From Bifidobacterium scaligerum (GTDB lineage: Bacteria > Actinomycetota > Actinomycetes > Actinomycetales > Bifidobacteriaceae), in the NCBI RefSeq assembly GCF_002802865.1, contig NZ_PGLQ01000002.1, forward strand, positions 34,110-98,109: 64,000 nt of DNA, given 5' to 3'. Positions 1 to 7,875 of the stretch are shown piece after piece. Position 1 is the first letter of the stretch, and each line of letters opens with the position of its first letter. The notes under the pieces are model-generated. The model was not told the origin of the DNA. It saw only the letters and a list, made by a program, of their open reading frames with translations, and searched no databases. The translations under genes were made by a program, and so were the position numbers.

Positions 1-5
1 ATTAC

Positions 6-78
6 GGGGCTATAGCGCAGCTGGTAGCGCATCTCCATGGCATGGAGAGGGTCAGGGGTTCGAATCCCCTTAGCTCCA
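6..78 (+). tRNA. tRNA-Ala (anticodon GGC), copy 1
   Basis: The 73-nt cloverleaf can be folded by eye. The acceptor stem pairs GGGGCTA with TAGCTCC. The anticodon stem is TCTCC/GGAGA around the loop ATGGCAT, giving anticodon GGC, which reads GCC alanine codons. The T arm has the standard GTTCGAATC. The discriminator is A and the CCA tail is not encoded (the next bases are CA, then AA). Confidence 0.93.
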
Positions 79-128
79 CAAAGAGACCACGGTCTCCCCC
101 GATTCCAACGAATCGATAACTGAATTAC

Positions 129-201
129 GGGGCTATAGCGCAGCTGGTAGCGCATCTCCATGGCATGGAGAGGGTCAGGGGTTCGAATCCCCTTAGCTCC
201 A
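129..201 (+). tRNA. tRNA-Ala (anticodon GGC), copy 2
   Basis: This is an identical second copy of the upstream tRNA-Ala gene, with the same GGC anticodon and the same uncoded CCA end. It is followed 6 bases later by a strong hairpin terminator, so the two tRNAs are probably co-transcribed and processed from one precursor. Confidence 0.93.
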
Positions 202-207
202 CAGATT

Positions 208-239
208 AAAGGCCGGTGCTTATTAGTACCGGCCTTTTG
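208..239 (+). terminator. Rho-independent terminator of the tRNA-Ala pair
   Basis: A perfect 10-bp stem, AAAGGCCGGT with ACCGGCCTTT, has a 10-base loop and runs into TTTTGTTG. It lies directly after the second tRNA-Ala. Confidence 0.85.
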
Positions 240-383
240 TTGATCCATCACCATGATGATTTCTCTCACAGAGCAGCCGGTGAATCACGACACCTGCGTA
301 AACGGTAACACTGATTCCCCTGTCGAAGCCATTACAATGAGGGGTGGTCCTGACAGTGTTATTTATCAAAGGAGACAAACATC

Positions 384-2054
384 GTGACCGCTACCCGTGT
401 ATATATCGCCAGTCCTGAAGGCGCCAATGGCCGCAACGTCGTGGCCTACGGCGTACTCAATGCGCTGACCTCGAAGTACAAGACCATCGTGTTCCGTCCA
501 GCAGTATCCAATCATGATGATTTCACACCGGTACTGCTTTCCGCTTCAAACGCCGGCCTTGGCGTAGCTCTGTCTACCGGCCTCGACGTGCACAAAGTGC
601 GTGCCGATAAGGACACCGCTCGCGGCGACATCATCGGCGCCTTCAATGATGCGATGGACGTCGCCCGTGCGGATGCAGCGTTGATCGTAGGCACGGACAA
701 GTCACACGTGAACGACCCGACCAGCTACGAATTCAACGCCAATGTGGCTGCGGATTTGCAGGCTGGTGTCTTTCTGGCCGTATGCACCATCGACCGTTGG
801 CCGCATGAGCTGGACGAGACCGTTCAGCTGTCCATTGAAGGCATGGAAGCCGCCGGCAACAGGGTTCTCGGCATCTTCGTGACCGGGTGCGAGCCGCGCC
901 ATGCCGTATCCGTCAAGGAGACATTGGCCAAGTATGGACTGCCGGTCTGGACGATTCCGCAGGTGTCCTTCACCGACGCCTCCTCCAAGGATCTCGCTTT
1001 GGAGACCTTCCGCAAGAACGCCCCCACTGAGGAGGTACTCGCGGCCCTCAACGTGGATATAGAGCCCCCAACCACCCCATACGCGTTCCAGTTCGGACTA
1101 CTGGGCAAGGCCAAGACCAACAAGAAGACCATCGTGCTGCCCGAAGGCGAGGAAGACCGCATTATCAAGGCGGCCGATTACCTGCTGGAACGCGAGATCG
1201 TGAACCTCATCATCGTTGGCAACAAGGAATCCATTCTGGCCCGAGGCAAGGAACTCGGTCTGAACTACCTTGAGCGCGCTCGCTTCCAAGCCATGGACGA
1301 CGAAAATATTCTCAAGCCGATGGTCGCCAAGCTGTGCGAGCTGCGCGCCAAGAAGGGTATGACCGAAGAGCAAGCACGCAAGCAGCTGACTGATGCCAGC
1401 TACTTCGGCACCATGCTCGTGGTGCTCGGCTACGCTGATGGATTGGTGTCTGGTTCCGTAAATTCCACCGCTAACACCGTGCGACCGGCTCTGCAGGTTA
1501 TTAAGACCAAGCCTGGACAGAAGCTAGTGTCCGGCGCATTCCTCATGTGTTTCAAGGATCACGTGGCCGTGTTCGCCGACTGCGCCATCAACCTGAACCC
1601 GGATGCAGAACAACTCTCCGAAATCGCCCTGCAGTCCGCGGAGACTGCACGCGCTTTCGGCATTGATCCGAAGGTCGGCATGCTCTCCTACTCCACACTC
1701 GGCTCCGGCAAGGGCCCCGATGTGGATGTAGTCGAAGAAGCCACGAAGCTGCTCAAGGAGAAGGCCCCGGATCTGCCGGTTGTCGGTTCCATTCAGTTCG
1801 ATGCAGCCTGGTCCCCCACCGTCGCTGCCACCAAGGCCAAGGGCAACGAAGTGGCCGGACACGTCAATGTGTTCGTCTTCCCGGACCTGTGCGCCGGCAA
1901 CATCGCGTATAAGGCAGTACAGCGCTCTTCCGGAGCCCTCGCCATTGGCCCGGTGCTGCAGGGTCTGAACAAGCCGGTCAACGACCTGTCTCGCGGCGCT
2001 CTAGTGCAGGACATCATCAACACCATCGCCCTGACTGCCATCGAAGCCCAGTGA
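384..2054 (+). CDS. pta: Phosphate acetyltransferase
   Basis: This enzyme converts acetyl-CoA and phosphate to acetyl phosphate and back. In bifidobacteria acetyl phosphate comes chiefly from phosphoketolase, and acetate kinase then makes ATP from it. The 556-aa length fits the two-domain type: an N-terminal BioD/DRTGG-like region (about residues 1-230, beginning with SPEGANGRN) and a C-terminal PTA_PTB catalytic domain (about 235-556, with IVLPEGEEDRI, GSVNSTANTVRPAL and SYSTLGSGKG). The start is GTG at 384, preceded by GGAGA at 371-375. A TACAAT -10-like hexamer lies at 333-338, with no clear -35. ackA follows 274 bases downstream in the same direction, separated by inverted-repeat element A, so the two may have separate promoters. 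Confidence 0.96.
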   Translation: MTATRVYIASPEGANGRNVVAYGVLNALTSKYKTIVFRPAVSNHDDFTPVLLSASNAGLGVALSTGLDVHKVRADKDTARGDIIGAFNDAMDVARADAALIVGTDKSHVNDPTSYEFNANVAADLQAGVFLAVCTIDRWPHELDETVQLSIEGMEAAGNRVLGIFVTGCEPRHAVSVKETLAKYGLPVWTIPQVSFTDASSKDLALETFRKNAPTEEVLAALNVDIEPPTTPYAFQFGLLGKAKTNKKTIVLPEGEEDRIIKAADYLLEREIVNLIIVGNKESILARGKELGLNYLERARFQAMDDENILKPMVAKLCELRAKKGMTEEQARKQLTDASYFGTMLVVLGYADGLVSGSVNSTANTVRPALQVIKTKPGQKLVSGAFLMCFKDHVAVFADCAINLNPDAEQLSEIALQSAETARAFGIDPKVGMLSYSTLGSGKGPDVDVVEEATKLLKEKAPDLPVVGSIQFDAAWSPTVAATKAKGNEVAGHVNVFVFPDLCAGNIAYKAVQRSSGALAIGPVLQGLNKPVNDLSRGALVQDIINTIALTAIEAQ

Positions 2055-2102
2055 CCATTCTGCTCCATCAACTAATTGCCTAGGTAGCATTTCTGAGGCA
2101 GA

Positions 2103-2189
2103 GTGGAAAGTTTGGGGATGCGATGCGGGACCGTAAGCTTGGCCGAACGGCCTTGAGTGTGTCCAGCATCGCATTCCCAAACTTTCCAC
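2103..2189. repeat. Intergenic inverted-repeat element, copy A
   Basis: The 24-nt left arm (2103-2126) and the 24-nt right arm (2166-2189) pair in 23 positions plus one G-T wobble. They enclose a 39-nt core (2127-2165) containing GGCCGAACGGCCTTGA and GTGTGTC. The inner GGCC-GAAC-GGCC can form its own small hairpin. The core reads on the + strand, the same direction as pta, whose stop is 48 bases upstream. It could terminate pta transcription, but it has no U-tract. Confidence 0.85.
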
Positions 2190-2328
2190 GGTCCAATTGC
2201 AATCAAATATGCAATGCAGCTCTTTCTTATGCAAAGAACCGCATTTTGTAGCAACTAGCGAGTAATCTAATCAACGGTAACCCGCGTATTCGCGGGACTG
2301 AAATATATCACAATGGAGGATGCCCACA

Positions 2329-3558
2329 ATGGCGAAAACCGTCCTTGTCATCAATTCCGGTTCCAGCTCGATCAAGTACCAGCTGGTGGATCTCGAATCC
2401 GGCGAAGGCCTTGCTTCTGGTCTGGTCGAGAAGATCGGCGAGCCTGTCGACGGCCACTACAAGCACGAGTACAACGGCGAGAAGCATGAGCTTGAAGAGC
2501 CGATTCACGACCACGAGCAGGGTCTGAAGCGCGTGCTCGGTTTCTTCGAGGAGTATGGCCCGAAGCTGTCCGACGCAGGTATCGTCGCCGTCGGTCACCG
2601 TGTGGTGCAGGGTGGCTCCATCTTCCCGAAGCCGGCTCTGGTTACCGACAAGACCATCAACCAGGTCAAGGATCTGGCTGTGCTCGCCCCGCTGCACAAC
2701 GGTCCGGAGGCCAAGGGCGCTGAGGTCATGCGCGCCCTGCTGCCGGATGTGCCGCAGATCTTCGTCTTCGATTCCTCCTTCTTCTTCCAACTGCCGAAGG
2801 CTGCCAGCACCTACGCTCTGAACAAGGAGATCGCCGATCAGTACCACATTCGCCGCTACGGCGCTCATGGCACCTCCCACGAGTTCATCTCCTCCGTGGT
2901 GCCGGAAGTCGTCGGCAAGCCGGCTGAAGGTCTGAAGCAGATCGTCCTGCACATCGGCAACGGCGCTTCCGCTTCCGCTGAGATCTCCGGCAAGCCGGTT
3001 GAGACCTCCATGGGCCTGACCCCGCTTGAGGGCCTGATGATGGGCGGCCGTACCGGTGACATTGACCCGGCTGTGGTCTTCCACCTGATCCGTAACGCCC
3101 ACATGAACGTGGATGAGCTGGATGCCCTGTTCAACAAGCGTTCCGGCATGATGGGCATGACCGGCTTCGGCGATCTGCGTGAGGTCCACCGTCTGGTGGC
3201 CGAAGGCAACGAGGACGCCAAGCTGGCTCTGGATGTCTACGTGCACCGTATCGTCAGCTACATCGGCAACTACACCTACCAGATGGGTGGCTGCGATGTG
3301 ATCACCTTCACCGCTGGTGTTGGCGAGAACGACGACATCGTGCGCAAGATGGTGTGCGACAAGCTCGCTCCGTTCGGCGTCAAGCTGGACGAAGAGAAGA
3401 ACGCCACCCGTTCCAAGGAACCGCGCGTCATCTCCACCCCGGACTCCTCCGTGGTCATCGCCGTGATTCCGACCAACGAGGAGCTGGCCATCGCCCGCAA
3501 GTCCGCTGCCATCGCCGAGGCCGGCGAAGACACCTACGGCAACAAGTTCGCCAAGTGA
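2329..3558 (+). CDS. ackA: Acetate kinase
   Basis: The product makes acetate and ATP from acetyl phosphate and ADP, a main energy-yielding step of the bifid shunt. It has 409 aa, the usual length. ASKHA-fold motifs are visible: VLVINSGSSSIKYQL at the N-terminus, VGHRVVQGG, HGTSHEF, LHIGNGASA and FTAGVGEND. The start at 2329 (MAKTVLV) has GGAGGA 8 bases upstream. An in-frame ATG at 2320 overlaps that site and is unlikely. A small GC hairpin (CCCGCG/CGCGGG) sits at 2281-2296 in the leader. Codon use is strongly biased, as expected for an abundant protein. Confidence 0.97.
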   Translation: MAKTVLVINSGSSSIKYQLVDLESGEGLASGLVEKIGEPVDGHYKHEYNGEKHELEEPIHDHEQGLKRVLGFFEEYGPKLSDAGIVAVGHRVVQGGSIFPKPALVTDKTINQVKDLAVLAPLHNGPEAKGAEVMRALLPDVPQIFVFDSSFFFQLPKAASTYALNKEIADQYHIRRYGAHGTSHEFISSVVPEVVGKPAEGLKQIVLHIGNGASASAEISGKPVETSMGLTPLEGLMMGGRTGDIDPAVVFHLIRNAHMNVDELDALFNKRSGMMGMTGFGDLREVHRLVAEGNEDAKLALDVYVHRIVSYIGNYTYQMGGCDVITFTAGVGENDDIVRKMVCDKLAPFGVKLDEEKNATRSKEPRVISTPDSSVVIAVIPTNEELAIARKSAAIAEAGEDTYGNKFAK

Positions 3559-3582
3559 ATCAACTACCGCTGATTCGCTAAC

Positions 3583-3627
3583 AGAAAGACCCTGATGAAT
3601 TCCAACAGGATTCATCAGGGTCTTTCT
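3583..3627. terminator. Bidirectional terminator between ackA and aroA
   Basis: A perfect 18-bp inverted repeat (3583-3600 with 3610-3627) has a 9-base loop and A/T-rich outer ends (AGAAAG and CTTTCT). It lies between the convergent ends of ackA and aroA and can serve both. Confidence 0.9.
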
Positions 3628-3641
3628 CTAATTATCGTGGA

Positions 3642-4982
3642 CTACTCCCCCAGCATGCCGTTCCACATACCGACGAAGTCCGGCAACGTTTTACGCGTAG
3701 TTGTCACATTGACGATTTGTATGCCAGACACCGCCAGTCCGATCATTGCGGCAAACGTAGCCATACGATGATCAGCGTACGATTCCATCACCGCGCCGTG
3801 CAGAGATGCCCTTGGCACCGGCGTAATTTCAATGCCATCAGGCAGCTCACGGGCTACTCCCCCGATACGCCTGATCTCGGTGACCAGCGCTTCAAGCCGA
3901 TTCGTCTCATGCCCGCGCAGATGTCCAATGCCAATCATGCTCGTTGGCTTATCGGCAAATACAAGAATCGCTGCCAAGGATGGTGCGATCTCGCCGGCTG
4001 CAGTCAAATCGAAATCGTCAAGACCATGGATATGCCCATCTGACGTCACTTCACAGTAACGAATGCCGTCCTGTTCGGGAAATACGACCTTTGCCCCCAT
4101 ACGCTCCAAATAACCGGGCAGCAGTCCACCCGGTTGAGTCGTTTCGACCGGCCAATGCGGTACACGCACGGTACCACCGGCAATCAGTGCAGCTCCTAAG
4201 AACGGTGCCGCATTTGATAGATCCGGTTCCACAACCACACGTTCAGGCAACTGCAACGCACCCGGTTTTACCGTCCACACACGAGCGTCTTCGTTAGCGA
4301 GCGCATGGCCGCCGGCACCATTCACATCGGCGACGGTCATACGGATGTGTGGCAGGCTTGGTGTCTTTTCACCCGTATGCTGCAATGTCAATCCGCCGGA
4401 CAGACGGGATCCGATCAACAACAATCCGGAAATGAACTGCGAAGAGCCGGAGGAATCAATGCTCACTTGGACGTGATCTGCAGGAAGCACAGCAGGTGGA
4501 GTAATGGTAAACGGCAACTTGCCGATTTCACCGTGATAATCGACAGTTGCGCCAAGCTGTTCCAGACCGTCAAGTACGGGTTTCATCGGACGTGCATATG
4601 CCTGTTCATCACCGTCAAAATGTACTGGTCCATCGGCGAACAGTGCGAGTCCGGGCACAAAGCGCATCACGGTGCCGGCCAAACCACAGTAGACATCAGC
4701 ATTCCCATGGAATCGACCACCTGCAGGAGGCGTTACGGTAACGGTTGTTTCGTTATCCGGATCGATATCGCAACGCACGCCGAGAGAGACGAGCGCTCCC
4801 ATCATAAGTTCGGTGTCCCGTGAGCGCAGCAGACCGACGAGCGTAACCGGCTGGGAACCGAGAGCCGCAAGGATGAGATATCGATTGGACAGCGATTTGC
4901 TGCCAGGGATGGTGACGGTGGCGTCGAGTGACCCGTTCGCCGTTGGTGCGGGCCATAGTTGGAGATTGTTCGTTTCACTCAT
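3642..4982 (-). CDS. aroA: 3-phosphoshikimate 1-carboxyvinyltransferase (EPSP synthase)
   Basis: It joins phosphoenolpyruvate to shikimate-3-phosphate, the sixth step toward chorismate and aromatic amino acids. The 446-aa protein has the family signatures: IPGSKSLSNRYLILAAL near residue 30 (PEP/shikimate binding), GLAGTVMRF, SSGSSQFISG and, near the C-terminus, MESYADHRMATFAAM. The frame is open 195 bases further upstream, but MSETNNLQ at 4982 is the natural N-terminus, since the upstream extension has no family similarity and would overlap the divergent PP2C-like gene. No clear ribosome binding site is visible. Confidence 0.95.
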   Translation of the reverse strand: MSETNNLQLWPAPTANGSLDATVTIPGSKSLSNRYLILAALGSQPVTLVGLLRSRDTELMMGALVSLGVRCDIDPDNETTVTVTPPAGGRFHGNADVYCGLAGTVMRFVPGLALFADGPVHFDGDEQAYARPMKPVLDGLEQLGATVDYHGEIGKLPFTITPPAVLPADHVQVSIDSSGSSQFISGLLLIGSRLSGGLTLQHTGEKTPSLPHIRMTVADVNGAGGHALANEDARVWTVKPGALQLPERVVVEPDLSNAAPFLGAALIAGGTVRVPHWPVETTQPGGLLPGYLERMGAKVVFPEQDGIRYCEVTSDGHIHGLDDFDLTAAGEIAPSLAAILVFADKPTSMIGIGHLRGHETNRLEALVTEIRRIGGVARELPDGIEITPVPRASLHGAVMESYADHRMATFAAMIGLAVSGIQIVNVTTTRKTLPDFVGMWNGMLGE

Positions 4983-5051
4983 GTGCTTTATCGTATCGGT
5001 TTCGGTGAAAAACGACGACTGTACGTCCGCTTTCGCGTTATGGTTGATGGC

Positions 5052-5930
5052 ATGAGGGTGATTGAGCGTTTCTGCCGAGGCAAGCGAGACGATCAGTCGT
5101 TGAATGAGGATGGGCTGATTGTCACCGATGATTTCGCAGCCGTGGTGGATGGTGTGACAAGCAAAAGCGTACGCCATGTATGGCAGCCGAGCGGCGGAGT
5201 CGTCGCGAAAAATATATTGCTGAACGCTATCGCCGGATTGTCCGCGGACGCATCAATGCGGCAGGTGCAGGCGAAGCTGGACGCATGTTTGCGAATACAG
5301 TACGGCACGGGTGCCGATGCATCGTTGTTTGAACATGAACCGTGGGAGCGTCTGCAGGCGAATGCAGTCGTTTACGGTACGTATCGGCACGAGGCGTGGC
5401 TGTTCGGCGACTGTCAGATCATGGTGAACGGCGTGCAGATGCCAACGGTGAAACGTGTAGATGAGCTGCTCGGCGAACTGCGATCATTCGCCGCTCAAGC
5501 GTTGACGCTGCAAAAGGAAAGCTGCGTATCTATGGATAGCGATGAAGATGTCCGACCATCCGACAGCGCCAATGGCCCGGACATACGAACACGTCAGGTC
5601 AATGATCCGGCTCGTGACATGATACTGCCGTTTCTGCGTCTGCAGTCGCAGTTTGCGAACAAAACCGGCATGTACGGATATTTCGTTTTCGACGGATTCA
5701 CCGATCCAACGTATCCGATTCGCACGGTCCCAGTGCACCCCGGCGACGAGGTAGTACTCGCCTCGGACGGTTATCCTCTGCTACGACCGACACTTGCCGA
5801 ATCGGAACGCGAATTAGATCGTCTGCGCCATGACGATCCGCAACTCATCCGAGACTATCGCACTACCAAAGGTTTCGTTCCCGGTCAGGAATCGTTCGAT
5901 GACCGCACCTACATGCGATTCATCGCTTAA
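5052..5930 (+). CDS. PP2C-like phosphatase family protein, orphan
   Basis: I do not recognise a named family member, but the layout of a PPM/PP2C phosphatase can be traced. RDDQSLNEDG and AAVVDGVTSK near the N-terminus match the first metal-binding Asp motifs. FGDCQIMVNG in the middle matches the usual GD motif, and VVLASDGYPLL near residue 245 matches the last metal-binding Asp. The protein has about 292 aa if started at MRVIERF (5052); ATGs at 5040 and 4959 are also in frame. It is transcribed divergently from aroA. No kinase or anti-sigma partner is adjacent. Function is inferred from motifs only, and the substrate is unknown. Confidence 0.7.
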   Translation: MRVIERFCRGKRDDQSLNEDGLIVTDDFAAVVDGVTSKSVRHVWQPSGGVVAKNILLNAIAGLSADASMRQVQAKLDACLRIQYGTGADASLFEHEPWERLQANAVVYGTYRHEAWLFGDCQIMVNGVQMPTVKRVDELLGELRSFAAQALTLQKESCVSMDSDEDVRPSDSANGPDIRTRQVNDPARDMILPFLRLQSQFANKTGMYGYFVFDGFTDPTYPIRTVPVHPGDEVVLASDGYPLLRPTLAESERELDRLRHDDPQLIRDYRTTKGFVPGQESFDDRTYMRFIA

Positions 5931-6076
5931 GCGTCTGCTCTTCACCTTTGAAGTTGTTGCTTACGGCTTAGGGATCCTGACAGGGGATACCGATGAGTGC
6001 ACACCAGAGGCCGTTCTCCGGCTGTGGTCATCGAATCAAATCGGATGCATCACCTCAAGCCGGGTAAAAGCAGAAT

Positions 6077-6103
6077 CCCCTATTCCCTATGCGGGAGTAG
6101 GGG
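6077..6103 (-). terminator. Terminator of tRNA-Pro
   Basis: An 11-bp stem (CCCCTATTCCC with GGGAGTAGGGG, one G-T wobble) lies just 3' of tRNA-Pro on the minus strand. It is followed by a T-containing tract (ATTCTGCTTTT). Confidence 0.65.
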
Positions 6104-6106
6104 TTT

Positions 6107-6183
6107 TGGTCGGGCTAGCGGGATTTGAACCCACGACATCCTGCTCCCAAAGCAGGCGCGCTACCAAACTGCGCTATAGCCCG
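6107..6183 (-). tRNA. tRNA-Pro (anticodon TGG)
   Basis: On the minus strand the acceptor CGGGCTA pairs with TAGCCCG. The anticodon stem CCTGC/GCAGG encloses TTTGGGA, giving anticodon TGG. The T arm contains GTTCAAATC. The discriminator A at 6110 is followed by an encoded CCA (6109-6107), unlike the other tRNA genes in this window. Confidence 0.93.
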
Positions 6184-6504
6184 TTTGCCATTGTCTAAAT
6201 CACTGAGCCAACGGCACAAGCCATTATTGTACCGCATGTACGGACTACGACACGTTCAAAACCGAAATAAGGGTAGAATGTCATAGTGAGTCGAGCGGAT
6301 CACACGGCAAATGCATGCACGAAACCTGCATACTTCATGTTGTCGGCGTGCCTCAATGCCGCAAAGACATACTGCTGAACTGACGTAAAGTCGTATTTCA
6401 GCCGAGTTCGACGAGAAGTCCATACCAGGTTCCATCAGTCGGCTGGACGGACTGCCAGTCGAAAGACGCCCGTATGGGCCGGATGGATATGAGGAGGAGC
6501 ACGC
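6184..6504. other. Intergenic region with no recognisable feature
   Basis: There are 321 bases between tRNA-Pro (reading left) and the DUF998-like gene (reading right). Promoters for both must lie here, but I see no convincing -35/-10 pair, no strong inverted repeat and no small gene with a ribosome binding site. The only clear signal is GAGGAGGAGC at 6491-6500, which belongs to the gene starting at 6505. Confidence 0.5.
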
Positions 6505-7671
6505 ATGGGAAGGCACCAACGCGCCGAAACCTACGGTTTGGTCTCATTCCTGTTTTGCGCCGCGATAGGTGCCGTATCCATGAACGCATATATGGAATAT
6601 GCGCCGGCCATTTGGCAGCTCACTCAACGTCGATTCATGGTCTGCTCGGGCATTGTTGCCGGCTGCGGCGTCATCTCGTTCATTATCGGTTATGCCAGCA
6701 AATCCCGTTCCTTGAATCTCAACAACGGATGGTTGGCACCGATTCGCCGCATCGTGGAGATCGTAGCTCTTTCAGTAGTGTATGCCGCCACGATATTCCT
6801 CTCCTCGTTTGCATTGATGGGTGCCGTGAACGACATGATGGGCAACGCCATTTTTGCCGGATACATCTCCAGCATATGCGCAGGTTTTTCCGGCGTCGTG
6901 GGTTATATGACGTTCGTCCAGGCTGAGCTTATGAACGCCAAAACATTGGCCAGCCTATTGCCGTTCTTCGTTATCTCCGGTGTAGCCACCGCAGGCATGA
7001 CCACCGACGACCCCTACTGGTATCACAACAACTTCTCCCAGCTCGGCGACCGCACCACATTCGCCGCCCGCATGTTCAATTCAACGCTTATGCTGGCGGG
7101 AACCTGCATCATCATCGTCAGTTACTTCGCCATATCCGAACTAGTGACCACCGAACGCCTACAGCGACTCTGGCACGATCGCACCAACAAAGACCCGAAT
7201 CGCGGCTATGATATCCCACATTTCATGGTGCGTACCACCATTCTTTCGGCGCTACTTACCATATCCGGCTTGGCATTCATCGGTATCGGCGTATTCCGAT
7301 ACACACCACACAATCTCCTGCACAATATATGCGCCAAGGGTCTGCCCTTCGTCATGTTGATCCTGTTTGTGTTCCTGCCATGGCTTGCGCCGCGTCTGTC
7401 CAAAGCAGTGATGGTCGCCTCCGATCTTGCGGCATTGGTGTGTGCAGGATTCTGGGCCAACATGATGATGGGCCACAACACGCTCACTAACGTGGAAGCG
7501 CTGGCCGGTCTTATGTTCTTGGGGTGGTTCATCGTCTTCTCACGCCAGATCGCGGCCATCGAAGCCGATCGAGTCGCAGCACAGTTGCTCCACGCGCAAA
7601 TGCTGGAAAACGGTTTGACGGACACCCCTGCGGGCACTCCGATTGAGTCGCGTATCGCAGCGGATCGCTAG
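6505..7671 (+). CDS. Multi-pass membrane protein, DUF998-like
   Basis: The 388-aa protein has about ten hydrophobic segments spread over residues 10-345. A central loop reads YWYHNNFSQLGDR (about residues 172-184), resembling the conserved Asn-x-Ser-x-Leu-Gly loop of the DUF998 family. The C-terminal 35 residues are hydrophilic. A strong GAGGAGGAGC site precedes the ATG. It is convergent with glgX, with a hairpin between them. The biochemical role is unknown; family placement comes from the loop and topology only. Confidence 0.7.
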   Translation: MGRHQRAETYGLVSFLFCAAIGAVSMNAYMEYAPAIWQLTQRRFMVCSGIVAGCGVISFIIGYASKSRSLNLNNGWLAPIRRIVEIVALSVVYAATIFLSSFALMGAVNDMMGNAIFAGYISSICAGFSGVVGYMTFVQAELMNAKTLASLLPFFVISGVATAGMTTDDPYWYHNNFSQLGDRTTFAARMFNSTLMLAGTCIIIVSYFAISELVTTERLQRLWHDRTNKDPNRGYDIPHFMVRTTILSALLTISGLAFIGIGVFRYTPHNLLHNICAKGLPFVMLILFVFLPWLAPRLSKAVMVASDLAALVCAGFWANMMMGHNTLTNVEALAGLMFLGWFIVFSRQIAAIEADRVAAQLLHAQMLENGLTDTPAGTPIESRIAADR

Positions 7672-7806
7672 ATTTCCGCCATAGCGGCGCTCTCTTCCCT
7701 ACTTCCCCGTTTCCCGATACAAGTGCCTTTAATACACCATAGCGGGAAGTCGTAAACGCAGTCTGGGAACGAACTACGCCATCGTAAACTGCTCGTCGGC
7801 ACAACA

Positions 7807-7855
7807 GGATGGGGTCCGTCACAGCATTGATAGATAGCCGCGACGGACCCAATCC
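7807..7855. terminator. Hairpin between convergent membrane-protein gene and glgX
   Basis: A 14-bp stem with one mismatch (7807-7820 with 7842-7855; core GGGTCCGTC/GACGGACCC) encloses a 21-base loop. No U-tract follows on either strand, so terminator function is only likely. It sits 21 bases from the glgX stop. Confidence 0.5.
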
Positions 7856-7875
7856 ATATTCGAAACTCAGCCCGG

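Larger units (their letters stand above)
1..203 (+). repeat. Tandem 123-bp-period duplication carrying two tRNA-Ala genes
   Basis: The stretch ATTAC plus a full tRNA gene and the following CA occurs twice, at 1-80 and 124-203, with no difference that I can see. The 43 bases between the copies are not repeated after the second one. The array may begin upstream of the window. This is a recent or gene-converted tRNA duplication. Confidence 0.85.

Noticed and set aside
2103..2189. Element A as an ordinary rho-independent terminator
   Set aside because: The stem is long and GC-moderate with a 39-base structured interior, no U-tract, and sister copies occur in both orientations relative to genes.
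2308..3615. 435-codon open frame antisense to ackA
   Set aside because: It mirrors the strongly biased codons of ackA, has no ribosome binding site, and its protein is rich in Val, His, Asp and Gly without family motifs.
6474..6926. 150-codon frame overlapping the DUF998-like gene start
   Set aside because: The +1 frame gives a hydrophobic protein with strong ribosome binding site and family loop; this one gives an Arg/His-rich shadow.
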